DNA of 64,000 bases from Candidatus Loosdrechtia aerotolerans (lineage in GTDB: Bacteria > Planctomycetota > Brocadiia > Brocadiales > Brocadiaceae): positions 1 to 64,000 of the forward strand of contig SOER01000011.1 of assembly GCA_021646405.1 (NCBI GenBank), given 5' to 3'. A program made the translations under genes and the position numbers. The first letter of the stretch is position 1. Each line of letters opens with the position of its first letter. Below are positions 17,335 through 26,792 of the stretch, piece after piece. The notes beneath the pieces are model-generated. The model saw nothing but the letters and a program-made list of their open reading frames with translations, ran no database searches and was not told the origin of the DNA.

Positions 17335-19164
17335 TTATCTGATAATATTTTCAAAATGAGCATTTCCTCTTAAATTTGAGAAATCTGGATTATTTTTTGC
17401 TATATTTTTGTATGCGGGGTTTAATTCAATAGCCTTTGATAATGAATATACGGCATCGTCACCATTTAAAAGTAGTGCCTGTGCACAAGCCTTATTGAAC
17501 CATGCTGCATCGAAATCCGGCTTTATCTGTAAGGCTTTATTATAAACTTCTATTGCCTCTGCATGATTACCCATAGAATCCAGTAAAAGTCCTTTATTGT
17601 TTAAGGCGCCGATAAAATCCGGTTTGAACCGTATTGCGTGATTATAAGCATCTAATGCATCTTCATATTTGCCTAGTTCTTCAAATACATAACCCTTATA
17701 ATTCCATGCCTCAGATATATTACCATTGAGAGTTGTTGCTTTATCAAAGGCGCTTAATGCCTCCTGATATTTTTGTAGTTGTAAGAGAGAAAGCCCCTTA
17801 TTTATCCACGAACTAAAGATATCAGGTTGTATACGTGTTGCTTTATCAAAAGCTTTAACGGCTTCTTCATAATTTTGTAATTGTATAAGAGCAAGCCCTT
17901 TATTATTGAGGGCTTCATGTTTAATTTTTGCCAATCGAGGTATATTTGCTGCCTCTGTATCGGTAATTATTTGCGCTACTTTATCAAAAGACTTAACTGC
18001 TTCTCGAAATTTTCCTAATTGTAGAAGTACCCATCCTTTACTATTCCAAACCTGTGGGTAACTCGGTATTAATTCTATAGCAGTATCAAAAGCTTTTATG
18101 GCTTCTTCATATTTTCCAAGATGGAATAACGCCTGTCCTTTATTTGTAATAGTCTCGTAAGAATCAGGCTGAATTTGCAACGCTTTATTGTAAACTGAAA
18201 TTGCCTCTGTATATTTGCCCAAACGAGATAAAGCCAATCCTTTATTTGCCAATGCTCCGTAAGAGTTTGGTTGTATTTCTATCGCTTTTTCGTAAGTAGC
18301 AAGTGCTTCCTCATATCGTTCCAGGGCATCAAGAGCGAGGCCTTTCCCGTTCCATGCCCCGTATGAATTGGGTTTCAGTTCTATTGCCTTGTTAAAGGCA
18401 TGAATTGCGTCATTGTGATTACCGAGGTCTGCAAGGGTAAAGCCTTTATTGGCCCATGCTGCGTGTTCAGCAGGGCGTATTTCAATAGCCCTGTCATAAG
18501 CCTCAACGGCCTCTCTGTACTTGCGCAATCTTACAAAGCAATTACCCTTATTAATCCAGGCTTCGTAATATTCCGGATTAATTGCTATTGCCTTGTCATA
18601 TGCTTCTATTGCCTCGTTCCTTCTTTCCGGAATCTTTGCTAGTGTCAGACCTTTATTATTCCAGGCTTCATATGCGTCAGGTTTTATTTTTATAATTCTA
18701 TCGTAGGTAGTAATTGCAGAATTGATATCTCCAATATGATCGAGTACATTCCCCTTATTATGTAATGCCATAATATAATCGGGTTTTATTTCCAGAGCTC
18801 TATCAAATGCTTTGATAGCTTCAGCGTACTGGCTTGCATGATCTAATGTCCTTCCTTTCATGTACCAAACCTCATAATTATCGGGCTTATACTGGATTGC
18901 TTTTTCGAATGCTTTAAGGGCATCTGAATATTTATTGAGATAATCAAGTATAATTCCTTTGTTGTACCAAGCCTCAAAGGCATCAGGTTTTAATTGAATG
19001 GCCTTCTCATAAGCCTCCAGAGCTTCCTGATGTTTCTGCTTCCGCACAAGGGTGTTTCCCTTATGAATGGTCGCTTCATAGGTCTCTGCAGCCAGTAACA
19101 ACCCCATTGACCAAGAGAGGGGAATAAAAAAAACAATGCATATATTTATTATTTTTTTTATCAT
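17335..19164 (-). CDS. Exported protein of sixteen tandem TPR repeats
   Basis: 609 residues from ATG 19164, which has AAGGAGG five bases upstream; an in-frame start at 19188 lacks one. A signal peptide (IINICIVFFIPLSWSMGLLLAA) is followed by about sixteen 34-residue TPR units of the type W-x-N-K-G-x-x-L ... EAIxAYDKAIxIKP. One unit (about residue 380) carries a 12-residue insertion. Nothing else is in the protein, so it should be a long superhelical scaffold outside the cytoplasm. Its partner is not indicated by the neighbours, except that the next gene upstream on the same strand also encodes an exported protein. Confidence 0.9.
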   Translation of the reverse strand: MIKKIINICIVFFIPLSWSMGLLLAAETYEATIHKGNTLVRKQKHQEALEAYEKAIQLKPDAFEAWYNKGIILDYLNKYSDALKAFEKAIQYKPDNYEVWYMKGRTLDHASQYAEAIKAFDRALEIKPDYIMALHNKGNVLDHIGDINSAITTYDRIIKIKPDAYEAWNNKGLTLAKIPERRNEAIEAYDKAIAINPEYYEAWINKGNCFVRLRKYREAVEAYDRAIEIRPAEHAAWANKGFTLADLGNHNDAIHAFNKAIELKPNSYGAWNGKGLALDALERYEEALATYEKAIEIQPNSYGALANKGLALSRLGKYTEAISVYNKALQIQPDSYETITNKGQALFHLGKYEEAIKAFDTAIELIPSYPQVWNSKGWVLLQLGKFREAVKSFDKVAQIITDTEAANIPRLAKIKHEALNNKGLALIQLQNYEEAVKAFDKATRIQPDIFSSWINKGLSLLQLQKYQEALSAFDKATTLNGNISEAWNYKGYVFEELGKYEDALDAYNHAIRFKPDFIGALNNKGLLLDSMGNHAEAIEVYNKALQIKPDFDAAWFNKACAQALLLNGDDAVYSLSKAIELNPAYKNIAKNNPDFSNLRGNAHFENIIR

Positions 19165-19245
19165 AACTACCTCCTTTTCCGCTTCCACTTCTTATAAACC
19201 TATGGCAGTTAAAAATAGTATGATAGTACTTCGATTCTGTGATAA

Positions 19246-20658
19246 CTATTTCAAGATGATAATATCGCCATCTTCCAGCACATAGGGAGAATTACCTTTA
19301 CACCATTCCGTTAATTTTCCCGTATAATGAATCGTTTCATTGTCCTGTAATTTTAACATTTTGTTCTTTTTTGACAAACTAACTTTTAATTCTATATATT
19401 TATCTTCCTTTTGCTTTATTCCTATTCGTAAGCCGGATGCGACACTTAAATTCTTATAAACAATCTGCCCTATCCAGCTAACATATTTACCTTGGTATTT
19501 TTTCCACGCTTCTTCCTTTTCACTATCAGTTAACTTACTTTTGTTACTAAAGATAGCATCAATATCTTCAAATGACTCTACGATAAATATCTTTTTAGGC
19601 CCCTGGGAAATAGGCACTACATCGGGACTTTGAGTCAATTTATCGGAACTGAGTGTCTTAGGCGGTGTGTCTTTAATCTCAAGTATATCACCATCCTCCA
19701 GTTTATACGGAAATATCTTTGTTACACGTGTATCGAGTTTTCCTGTGTACGTTACCGTATTGCCGTATTTTACTTTTGAAAAACGTTCTTTATTTGCAGG
19801 ATTTAACTTTACCTCAACACTGGTATCACCATGATTTATACCCATCATCCATCCAGTGACAATCCCCCATCCTATATAATCTACCCTCCCGCTCCACGTA
19901 ACCTTCTTATCCGTGCAACGATGCCATAGGCTTTCTCTCTGTTCATCAGATAGTTCACTCGCTACTCCGAAAATACGGTTAAACTCTTCAAAATTCATAT
20001 TGATAGAGTTATCTGTGGTCCCGGTTATATCAACTCCAAAGCCCGATGCAACAATTTGCTCTCCTCCGACGCTCTGAGATTTTTGGGGTGTTGCTGATAA
20101 TCTATGTTCAGTATTCTTTTCTGAAGAAAGATGGGTTTCTGGAATATCAGGGGTGATTGCCTTGGAAAATAAACGGTCGAATTCCTTCTGATACTTAACC
20201 ACTATCCTTGTCTCATCCGTAAAAATAGCATTATCATGATTAAACTTACTTACATTTTCACTCCAACAGTATGATCCAGTTGTCAGTAACAGAGAATCGA
20301 AAATAGCAAAATTACTATGCATGACACCTTTTTGAATAAGTACCCTGGTGATAAGTTTTTTATTCTTATAAAGGCTCAACAAAGGTTCTTTTTTTAAGGC
20401 TCGTTTTCTGTCAACAACGATTCTGATGTGTACTCCCCGTTCTTGAGCCTGTATAAGTGAATGGAGAATATCACGGGAGGTGACATTTGTGACAGCAATA
20501 TCTATAGATTCTTTTGATTCCTTAATCGCGCGTACGATCTGCTCTCTAATATTGCCGGGGTTGAAATAAGCATCTGCTGAATAAATCTTTTCCTGAACAG
20601 AGAAAAGTAAACTTATCGTCGTTACTATACAGAGCAGTAAAACATTTTTACGATGCAT
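19246..20658 (-). CDS. Exported phospholipase-D-like protein with altered HKD motif and a duplicated C-terminal domain
   Basis: 470 residues. After a signal peptide (about 1-29) comes one PLD-like domain (IREQIVRAIKESKESIDIAV to FDRLFSK, about 35-165). Its HKD motif reads HSNFAIFD: H114 and D121 are kept but the lysine is N116. The canonical GSYCWS...NHDN context is intact. Residues about 235-345 and 365-470 are two diverged copies of one domain, each with FNRIF/IDAIF, LSDEQRE/LTDSEKE, W(S/I)G and YTGKL...LEDGDI blocks, suggestive of an OB-type beta barrel. Single-HKD exported nucleases act as dimers; here activity is doubtful, and nucleic-acid binding is a guess. Confidence 0.75.
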   Translation of the reverse strand: MHRKNVLLLCIVTTISLLFSVQEKIYSADAYFNPGNIREQIVRAIKESKESIDIAVTNVTSRDILHSLIQAQERGVHIRIVVDRKRALKKEPLLSLYKNKKLITRVLIQKGVMHSNFAIFDSLLLTTGSYCWSENVSKFNHDNAIFTDETRIVVKYQKEFDRLFSKAITPDIPETHLSSEKNTEHRLSATPQKSQSVGGEQIVASGFGVDITGTTDNSINMNFEEFNRIFGVASELSDEQRESLWHRCTDKKVTWSGRVDYIGWGIVTGWMMGINHGDTSVEVKLNPANKERFSKVKYGNTVTYTGKLDTRVTKIFPYKLEDGDILEIKDTPPKTLSSDKLTQSPDVVPISQGPKKIFIVESFEDIDAIFSNKSKLTDSEKEEAWKKYQGKYVSWIGQIVYKNLSVASGLRIGIKQKEDKYIELKVSLSKKNKMLKLQDNETIHYTGKLTEWCKGNSPYVLEDGDIIILK

Positions 20659-20997
20659 AATTTTTCCTTTTCATACATTTCCGGGAACAAATATTTACCG
20701 ATTCCTGTTTCACCTGTGTGTCAAATATTTGTCTCGTTTTCAAATTCTCATTTTTTAAGAGGAACCTCCAGCTATTCAACAATGTATCTTATATTCTGGA
20801 TGACTGAATAGGGATAAATTTTGTGGTAAAGTATCTACTAGGTAGCTATATTGCTGTAGCGTATTGAAAGTTTCGTTCCTAATCCCGGGCATTGAATGGT
20901 TACCAGTGGATATGCTTCATACTAAACGTAACAAATTTATTCTATCAATGGCAAGGAATGATTGCAAGTATTATAATAATGTCTTCTTAGTTTTAAT
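20659..20997. other. Intergenic region between divergent PLD-like and HtrA genes
   Basis: About 340 bases with no coding character on either strand and no strong hairpin. The promoter of htrA lies at its right end. I find no confident promoter for the PLD-like gene on the minus strand. Confidence 0.6.
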
Positions 20998-21026
20998 TTG
21001 ACAATAAAATAGTTCTTGAATACAAT
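20998..21026 (+). promoter_or_regulatory. Sigma-70-type promoter of the HtrA gene
   Basis: TTGACA at 20998-21003 and TACAAT at 21021-21026 have 17-base spacing. Transcription should begin near 21033, downstream of the in-frame TTG at 21016, which is therefore not the start codon. Confidence 0.8.
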
Positions 21027-21075
21027 TTCAAATAAGCAAATAGGATTTAAACCTTATATTTTGGAGGAAGCTGCA

Positions 21076-22653
21076 ATGGTTCGTAAATTGGAAAAATTTT
21101 GTCTTCGTCCTCTTCTAGTTTTGGGATTTTGCATTGGAATGGGCGTTCATATACCCCATGGATCAGCGCTTTACGCAGGAGACAGCCAGCTCACGGAATC
21201 AGATGCCGAAGCGCTCTCTACAGCTCTGCATTTTGAACATGTATTTGAAAATGTTGTAAACCAGGTTAAACCCGCTGTTGTTTCCATTACCTCTGTGAAG
21301 ACATTTCAACAAGGTTTTCAAAGACAAAGGCAGATGCCAGATGACCGATTTCACCGTAGGCCAGGGCCTGATAGAGATGAGGAGCCTGATCCGTTTCGGC
21401 AGTTCAGAGATTTTTTCGGAGACGAATTTTTTGACAGGTTTTTCCAACCACAAATTCCTGAAAGGGAGTTTAAAATACAAGGGCTTGGTTCCGGTATAAT
21501 TATTGATAGTGAAAAAGGATATATTTTAACAAATAATCATGTAGTAGAAGATGCTGATGAAATCAAGATTACCCTGGGAGACAGAAGAGAATTTATTGGG
21601 AAAGTTATTGGTACTGATCCGCAAACAGATATCGCAGTTGTAAAGATAGAAAAACCGGAAGGAGAAGAGTTGCCTTTTGTAAACTTTGGTGATTCAGATA
21701 CACTCCGGCCAGGGCAATGGGCAATTGCAATCGGAAGCCCCTTTGGTCTAACCCAAACGGTTTCTATTGGGGTGATTAGTGCTACCGGGAGGACCAATGT
21801 TGGTGTGGCACAATATGAGGATATGATTCAGACGGATGCAGCGATCAATCCCGGTAATAGCGGAGGACCGCTTGTCAATATCCGTGGTGAAGTAGTTGGT
21901 ATTAATACTGCCATATTTACAAGGAGTGGAGGTTACCAGGGTATTGGATTTGCCATACCAGTGAATATGGTAAAAATCATTATGAAGGACCTGATAGAGA
22001 AAGGTAAGGTTACCCGGGGATGGTTAGGTGTTGTTATTCAGGATATCGATCCTTCACTAGCAAAATCATTCAATGTTACCGTAACTGAGGGTGTTCTCGT
22101 AAGTGATGTACAGGAAAATTCTCCGGCAAAGGAAGCTGGTTTTGAACGTGGCGATATTATTATCGAATATGATGGAAAAGCTACTCGGGATGTAAGTCAT
22201 CTCCGTAATATCGTTGCGCAAACAGAGGTTGGTAAAAAGGTGAAGGTTAAGGTGTTGAGAGATGGTAAAGAAAAAGAATTGATTGTTAAAATCAGTGAAC
22301 AACCAGCGGAGCTATTTGCACTGAGACCTGGCGCACCAGGTGGTCCAGGAAGGGAACAAGGAGAAAGGGAACTTGGAATGGTTGTGCAAAATCTCACAAA
22401 GGAGATTGCTGAAAATCTAGGAATAGAAGACAAAAGTGGTGTTATCGTTTCAGGTGTGCAACCTGGAGGCCCTGCAGCTATGGCGGAGATAAGAGAAGGA
22501 GATCTCATTAAAGAGGTAAACAGGAAGAAGGTTAATAATGTGACAGAATTCAGAAAAGCTATAAGTGAGGCGGATAAGGAAAAAGGTATCCTTATGCTCA
22601 TAAAGCGGGGTGAATTTTCTCGTTATGTTATTATAAAAGGGAAAGAAAAATAA
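21076..22653 (+). CDS. DegP/HtrA-family periplasmic serine protease
   Basis: 525 residues from ATG 21076, with GGAGG eight bases upstream; the promoter position rules out the longer frame from 21016. A signal peptide covers about the first 33 residues. The trypsin-like triad is H155 (LTNNHVV), D185 (TDIAVVKI) and S262 (GNSGGPL). Two PDZ domains follow (about 315-405 and 435-520) with the GWLGVVIQD and LGMVVQNL starts. A Phe/Arg/Asp-rich segment (about residues 85-130) lies where DegP has its LA loop. It degrades or refolds misfolded envelope proteins. It is monocistronic, ending at the terminator at 22691. Confidence 0.93.
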   Translation: MVRKLEKFCLRPLLVLGFCIGMGVHIPHGSALYAGDSQLTESDAEALSTALHFEHVFENVVNQVKPAVVSITSVKTFQQGFQRQRQMPDDRFHRRPGPDRDEEPDPFRQFRDFFGDEFFDRFFQPQIPEREFKIQGLGSGIIIDSEKGYILTNNHVVEDADEIKITLGDRREFIGKVIGTDPQTDIAVVKIEKPEGEELPFVNFGDSDTLRPGQWAIAIGSPFGLTQTVSIGVISATGRTNVGVAQYEDMIQTDAAINPGNSGGPLVNIRGEVVGINTAIFTRSGGYQGIGFAIPVNMVKIIMKDLIEKGKVTRGWLGVVIQDIDPSLAKSFNVTVTEGVLVSDVQENSPAKEAGFERGDIIIEYDGKATRDVSHLRNIVAQTEVGKKVKVKVLRDGKEKELIVKISEQPAELFALRPGAPGGPGREQGERELGMVVQNLTKEIAENLGIEDKSGVIVSGVQPGGPAAMAEIREGDLIKEVNRKKVNNVTEFRKAISEADKEKGILMLIKRGEFSRYVIIKGKEK

Positions 22654-22690
22654 CCGTATAACGACATAAATTTTTATATGTAGCATTATA

Positions 22691-22736
22691 AAAAACCCCC
22701 TGGATTGTCTGTTTCATGGACGCCAGGGGTTTTTTA
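22691..22736 (+). terminator. Rho-independent terminator after htrA
   Basis: CCCCTGG (22697-22703) pairs with CCAGGGG (22723-22729), flanked by A5 and T6 runs. It can also serve the convergent nifS gene on the other strand, because the A tract precedes the stem. Confidence 0.88.
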
Positions 22737-22805
22737 TTGTTATTGCAGGAAAAGATTTTCAGAACAGAATGCAATATGGCAAAATTCAATATTATTCTGA
22801 TAATT

Positions 22806-24011
22806 CTATACTATATCCCTTATAGAAACTTCAGAAATTTGTTTTCTCTCCTTTATTTCCCTGCCATAAGGTGATATTTCCCTCAGTCTTTTTATGATAG
22901 GTGGCAAATACTCAATAATATGATCAACATCTTCTGCACTGTTATATCGACTTAAACTTAAACGTACAGAGCCATGTACTGCGGTAAAAGGAACACCCAT
23001 TGCTCTTAGTACATGTGAGGGTTCTAAGGATCCAGAGGTACATGCTGAGCCAGATGAGGCGCAGATTCCTTTTTCATTTAAAAGTAACAATATTGCCTCA
23101 CCTTCCACAAACTCAAAACTCAAATTCGTAGTATTGGGAAGACGGTAATCTTTATGTCCGTTAATCCTGGCATCAGGGGCTCTTTTTAGTATTTCATTTT
23201 CTAGTTTATCCCTTAGTGGCCTTACTTGGGTTTGTTCTTCAGCCATGTGTTTTTTTGCCAGCTCACAGGCCTTACCAAGCCCAATGATTGAGGGTACGTT
23301 TTCCGTTCCGCCACGACGATTTTTCTCCTGATGCCCTCCTATGACAAAGGGGGTAAACGTAATCCCTTTTCTTACAAATAAGGCGCCTACTCCTTTGGGG
23401 GCATGTAGCTTATGTCCGGAGATAGTTAGTAAGTCTATTGTACTTTTTGAGAGATCCAGCGGTATCTTACCTACGGCCTGTACTGCATCAGTATGTAAAA
23501 TAGAACCTTTTTGTTTTACAATGCTACCAATTTCTTCAATCGGGAAAATTACTCCCGTTTCGTTGTTTGCATACATAACTGATACGATCGCCGTATCTTC
23601 TCTTATCGCATCTGCCAATTCTTCTATGTCGAGCATTCCCTTGCTGTTTACACCTAGTTCTGTTACATGGTAACCGTTTTGAACTAAATATTTACATAAA
23701 TTATAGACGGCTGGATGCTCTACCCTTGTCGTTACGATATGTCTTTTCTGCGGATTTGCCCTTAATATTCCCCAGATTGCTGCGTTATCACTCTCTGTAC
23801 CGCAACTGGTGAAGACAATTTCTGAAGGATCTGCCTTAACGAGATCTGCAACTTGCTGCCTCGCAGTATCAATTTTCTTAGCAACCTGTCCGCCAAAAGT
23901 ATGCATGCTAGAAGGGTTTCCATAATATTCAGTAAAATATGGCATCATTGCCTCTACAACTTCAGGTGCAACCATTGTTGTTGCGTTGTTGTCTACGTAT
24001 ACAACCCTCAT
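22806..24011 (-). CDS. nifS: Cysteine desulfurase, NifS type
   Basis: 401 residues, a PLP enzyme that takes sulfur from cysteine for Fe-S cluster assembly. YVDNNATTMVAPEV opens the protein; the PLP lysine is K201 in SGHKLHAPKG and the persulfide cysteine is C324 in SSGSACTSGS. The sequence in front of that cysteine is short, as in the NifS/IscS group rather than SufS. Its start overlaps the nifU stop by four bases (ATGA), so sulfur donor and scaffold are made together. The pair serves general Fe-S needs, since no nitrogenase genes are seen here. Confidence 0.93.
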   Translation of the reverse strand: MRVVYVDNNATTMVAPEVVEAMMPYFTEYYGNPSSMHTFGGQVAKKIDTARQQVADLVKADPSEIVFTSCGTESDNAAIWGILRANPQKRHIVTTRVEHPAVYNLCKYLVQNGYHVTELGVNSKGMLDIEELADAIREDTAIVSVMYANNETGVIFPIEEIGSIVKQKGSILHTDAVQAVGKIPLDLSKSTIDLLTISGHKLHAPKGVGALFVRKGITFTPFVIGGHQEKNRRGGTENVPSIIGLGKACELAKKHMAEEQTQVRPLRDKLENEILKRAPDARINGHKDYRLPNTTNLSFEFVEGEAILLLLNEKGICASSGSACTSGSLEPSHVLRAMGVPFTAVHGSVRLSLSRYNSAEDVDHIIEYLPPIIKRLREISPYGREIKERKQISEVSIRDIV

Positions 24012-24862
24012 GAAGTTACCTCCTCGACGATTAAAGTATCAGTTACAAACTCTCTTAACCTGGCCTCCACGGTGGATTTCAGGGTAACCTTTGAGCTAGG
24101 ACATTCTACACACCCTCCCCGGAAAGAGACCATAACCCGGTCCCCATCTACGTCTATCAATTCGATATCACCACCATCTGCTTGGAGGATTGGCCGGATA
24201 TCTCTTTCAATAGTTTCTTGTACCAGCTTCATTTTTTGGATGTTTGTTAATTTTTTACCTGATTTTTTGGCCTGCATAAACATTGCCTTTTCCTTCTCTT
24301 TTTGCCATATCTCATCCAGGATTGCCTGAATTTGAGGGTGGCATGACCGACAGCCACCACCAGCTTTACAGTAATTGGTTACCTGTTCAATGGTAGTTAG
24401 TTTATGCTCTCTCACTGCATGGGCGATTTTATTGTCTGTTACACCAAAACATTTACAGACAATAGTGCCTTCCTCAATTGGTTTATCTATTTTCTGTCCC
24501 CGGTAATTAGCAATAGCTGCTTCCAATGCTTCACGTCCCATTACAGAACAATGCATTTTTTGCTCAGGGAGTCCATTTAAATATTCAGCAATATCATTAT
24601 CGGTAATCTTTGCAGCTTCATCTATTGTTTTTCCCATAATCATTTCTGTTAAGGCACTTGCAGAGGCAATAGCACTACCGCAACCGAAGGTTTTGAATTT
24701 TACATCAATAATATGACCTGATTTATCCAGTTTTAGCATCAGCTTTAATGCGTCACCGCAGGCTAAGCTACCTACTTCACCTACAGCGTCCGGATTCTCA
24801 ATCTCACCCACATTTCTCGGATGAAAAAAATGGTCTTTAACTTTTTCAGAGTAATCCCACAC
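24008..24862 (-). CDS. nifU: Three-domain NifU Fe-S scaffold protein
   Basis: 284 residues from a GTG start with AAAGGAA eight bases upstream. Residues 1-125 are the IscU-like scaffold with its Cys residues in SLACGDA, FGCGSA and MHCSVMG. Residues about 133-180 are a BFD-like [2Fe-2S] domain (CKCFGVTD, CKAGGGCRSC). Residues about 210-284 are the Nfu-type domain with GGCVECPSS. This full-length architecture is typical of NifU in diazotrophs and of housekeeping versions in several anaerobes. It is transcribed first in the nifU-nifS operon. Confidence 0.93.
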   Translation of the reverse strand: MWDYSEKVKDHFFHPRNVGEIENPDAVGEVGSLACGDALKLMLKLDKSGHIIDVKFKTFGCGSAIASASALTEMIMGKTIDEAAKITDNDIAEYLNGLPEQKMHCSVMGREALEAAIANYRGQKIDKPIEEGTIVCKCFGVTDNKIAHAVREHKLTTIEQVTNYCKAGGGCRSCHPQIQAILDEIWQKEKEKAMFMQAKKSGKKLTNIQKMKLVQETIERDIRPILQADGGDIELIDVDGDRVMVSFRGGCVECPSSKVTLKSTVEARLREFVTDTLIVEEVTS

Positions 24863-24908
24863 TTCTTATTCCTTTCTCATTAAATTACTTATGGTAAGTT
24901 TCATATAT

Positions 24909-24937
24909 AAATATATTCGTTTACCTTTACAATGTCA
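24909..24937 (-). promoter_or_regulatory. Sigma-70-type promoter of nifU-nifS
   Basis: Minus strand TTGACA (24937-24932) and TATATT (24914-24909) with 17-base spacing. Transcription starts near 24902, about 40 bases before the GTG at 24862. I see no obvious IscR or Fur box overlapping it. Confidence 0.75.
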
Positions 24938-25061
24938 AGTCTGCCTATTTCTCTCATAGCGAATAAACCGAAAATCTTACTCATAGAATAAGAAACTGCA
25001 TACCTTTATATGTTCTGCATACCAGCTTGTATTTCCGCTCTTATCCTTCAATAAAGATAGC

Positions 25062-25090
25062 TTGACAATTGTTGATAAGGGACTTATAAT
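25062..25090 (+). promoter_or_regulatory. Consensus sigma-70 promoter of pepA
   Basis: TTGACA at 25062-25067 and TATAAT at 25085-25090 match the consensus at every position with 17-base spacing. The leader would be about 50 bases. It is the strongest promoter read in the window. Confidence 0.9.
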
Positions 25091-25146
25091 CGCAAGGTAC
25101 TGTAAATTTTAGAATTAGAACAAGTATGTAACACTCAGGAAGCCTT

Positions 25147-26685
25147 ATGAATATTACACTTAAAACGGGAATTATAGAAAAAGAATTTGCAGAAATAGTA
25201 GTTTTTTACTTATATGAAGACTTACAGGCCGTAAGCGGTTCGCTTACCTATTGTGATACTATCTTAAACAATACCATATCTGAGTTGTTAAAGAAAAAAG
25301 AATTTATTGCTAAACTTAATAAAACAATTACTCTCCAAACATATGGGAAAATTCCGGCAAGACGCATCATGCTTGTTGGTCTTGGCAAGAAAAAAGATGT
25401 AACTGCAGATACCATAAGACAGGCTGCAGGAACTACGGCTTGTATTGTCCGTGATATGGGTATGAGTAGTGTTACAAGTGTAATGGATTCGATTGAAGTA
25501 GCTACTCCGGATTCAGATAGATGGTATCAAGCTTACATTGAAGGGTGTTTACTTGCCCTTTATAAATTTCAAAAATACAGGCATGTGTCACCTGAGGAAA
25601 AGAAAGAACCCAAAACACTTACCCTTCTGTTTTCTAATAAAGAGGCTTTAAAACCTGCTCAAGGGGGCATTAAGAATGGAAAAATTATTGCAGAGGCTGT
25701 TTGTCTTGCACGTGATTTGGTCAATACACCGTCGCGGGACAAGACCCCGACTATTTTAGCTAACACAGCAAAAAAATTAGCAGCAGACCTAAAGATTCAT
25801 TGCAGGGTATTGTCAATCTCAGAGTTAAAGAAGCTCGGCATGGGTGGTATACTTGGTGTTGCACAGGGAAGTAATCAACCAGCCGTGTTTATAATACTTG
25901 ACTATAATAGCCGTGCTAAAAACCAGGATACAATTGTATTTGTTGGAAAAGGAATTACCTTTGATTCAGGAGGTATTTGTTTAAAGCCAGCGAAAGATAT
26001 GGATCAAATGAAGAGCGACATGTCTGGTGGGGCTGCCGTTATGGGGGCCATTCAGGCAATAGCGAAAATGAAATTACCCCAACGTATTATAGGGTTAATT
26101 CCGTGTGCTGAAAATATGCCCGGTGGTTCTGCAATAAGGCCTGGCGATATTGTAAAATTTCATTCCGGGAAAACTGCAGAGGTGGTAAATACCGATGCGG
26201 AAGGGCGCCTTATTCTTGCAGATGCCTTAGGATATGCTGAGAAGTATAAGCCCAATGCCGTCATTGATCTTGCAACCCTTACCGGAGCTTGTGTAGTAGC
26301 CCTGGGTACGGCTGTTACTGGTATGATGGGAAACAGTGCAGAACTTAAAAAAAGGGTGAAGAGTGTTGGGGAGAAAACATGGGAAAGGGTTTGGGAACTT
26401 CCCCTTTGGGAAGAGTATTATGATCAAATTAAAAGTGATATTGCAGATATCAAAAACTCTGGAGGGCCTCATGCTGGTGCGATAACAGCTGCTTGTTTTT
26501 TAGGTAAATTTACTGAAAAATATCCCTGGGTGCACCTTGATATTGCAGGTACTGCATGGACTGATAAAAATAGTGCCTACATTCAAAAGGGTGCCACAGG
26601 TATCGGTGTCCGGCTACTCGTACAATTGATTCAGGACTGGACTCAATTTCCCCAGAAAGATCCACTTAATAAATCCCCCTCTTAA
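25147..26685 (+). CDS. pepA: Leucyl aminopeptidase (M17 family)
   Basis: 512 residues. The C-terminal catalytic domain has the M17 signature NTDAEGRLILADAL, preceded by FVGKGITFDSGGICLKPA and MKSDMSGGAAV, which hold the two-zinc ligands and catalytic lysines. The N-terminal domain (about 1-165) is diverged, as usual. The enzyme removes N-terminal residues from peptides as a cytoplasmic hexamer; some members also bind DNA. It is alone in its transcript, driven by a consensus promoter. Confidence 0.93.
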   Translation: MNITLKTGIIEKEFAEIVVFYLYEDLQAVSGSLTYCDTILNNTISELLKKKEFIAKLNKTITLQTYGKIPARRIMLVGLGKKKDVTADTIRQAAGTTACIVRDMGMSSVTSVMDSIEVATPDSDRWYQAYIEGCLLALYKFQKYRHVSPEEKKEPKTLTLLFSNKEALKPAQGGIKNGKIIAEAVCLARDLVNTPSRDKTPTILANTAKKLAADLKIHCRVLSISELKKLGMGGILGVAQGSNQPAVFIILDYNSRAKNQDTIVFVGKGITFDSGGICLKPAKDMDQMKSDMSGGAAVMGAIQAIAKMKLPQRIIGLIPCAENMPGGSAIRPGDIVKFHSGKTAEVVNTDAEGRLILADALGYAEKYKPNAVIDLATLTGACVVALGTAVTGMMGNSAELKKRVKSVGEKTWERVWELPLWEEYYDQIKSDIADIKNSGGPHAGAITAACFLGKFTEKYPWVHLDIAGTAWTDKNSAYIQKGATGIGVRLLVQLIQDWTQFPQKDPLNKSPS

Positions 26686-26792
26686 ATGTGTCACAGTACA
26701 GGTACCATAAGTTTTAATACCTATCAGTGAGAAATCTTTTGAGGTTTTTATCATATTCTTGAAATTCATTAATACCCGTATGTATCGTCACA

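Noticed and set aside
22197-22601. 134-codon antisense frame in htrA
   Set aside because: It lies opposite a conserved PDZ coding region and shows no start signal.
22806-24862. nifU-nifS as evidence of nitrogen fixation
   Set aside because: No nitrogenase genes are in the window and three-domain NifU is used for general Fe-S assembly in many anaerobes.
26759-26788. Possible promoter giving a leaderless uvrA
   Set aside because: The -10 (TATCGT) is poor and the spacing is 18; support is too weak.
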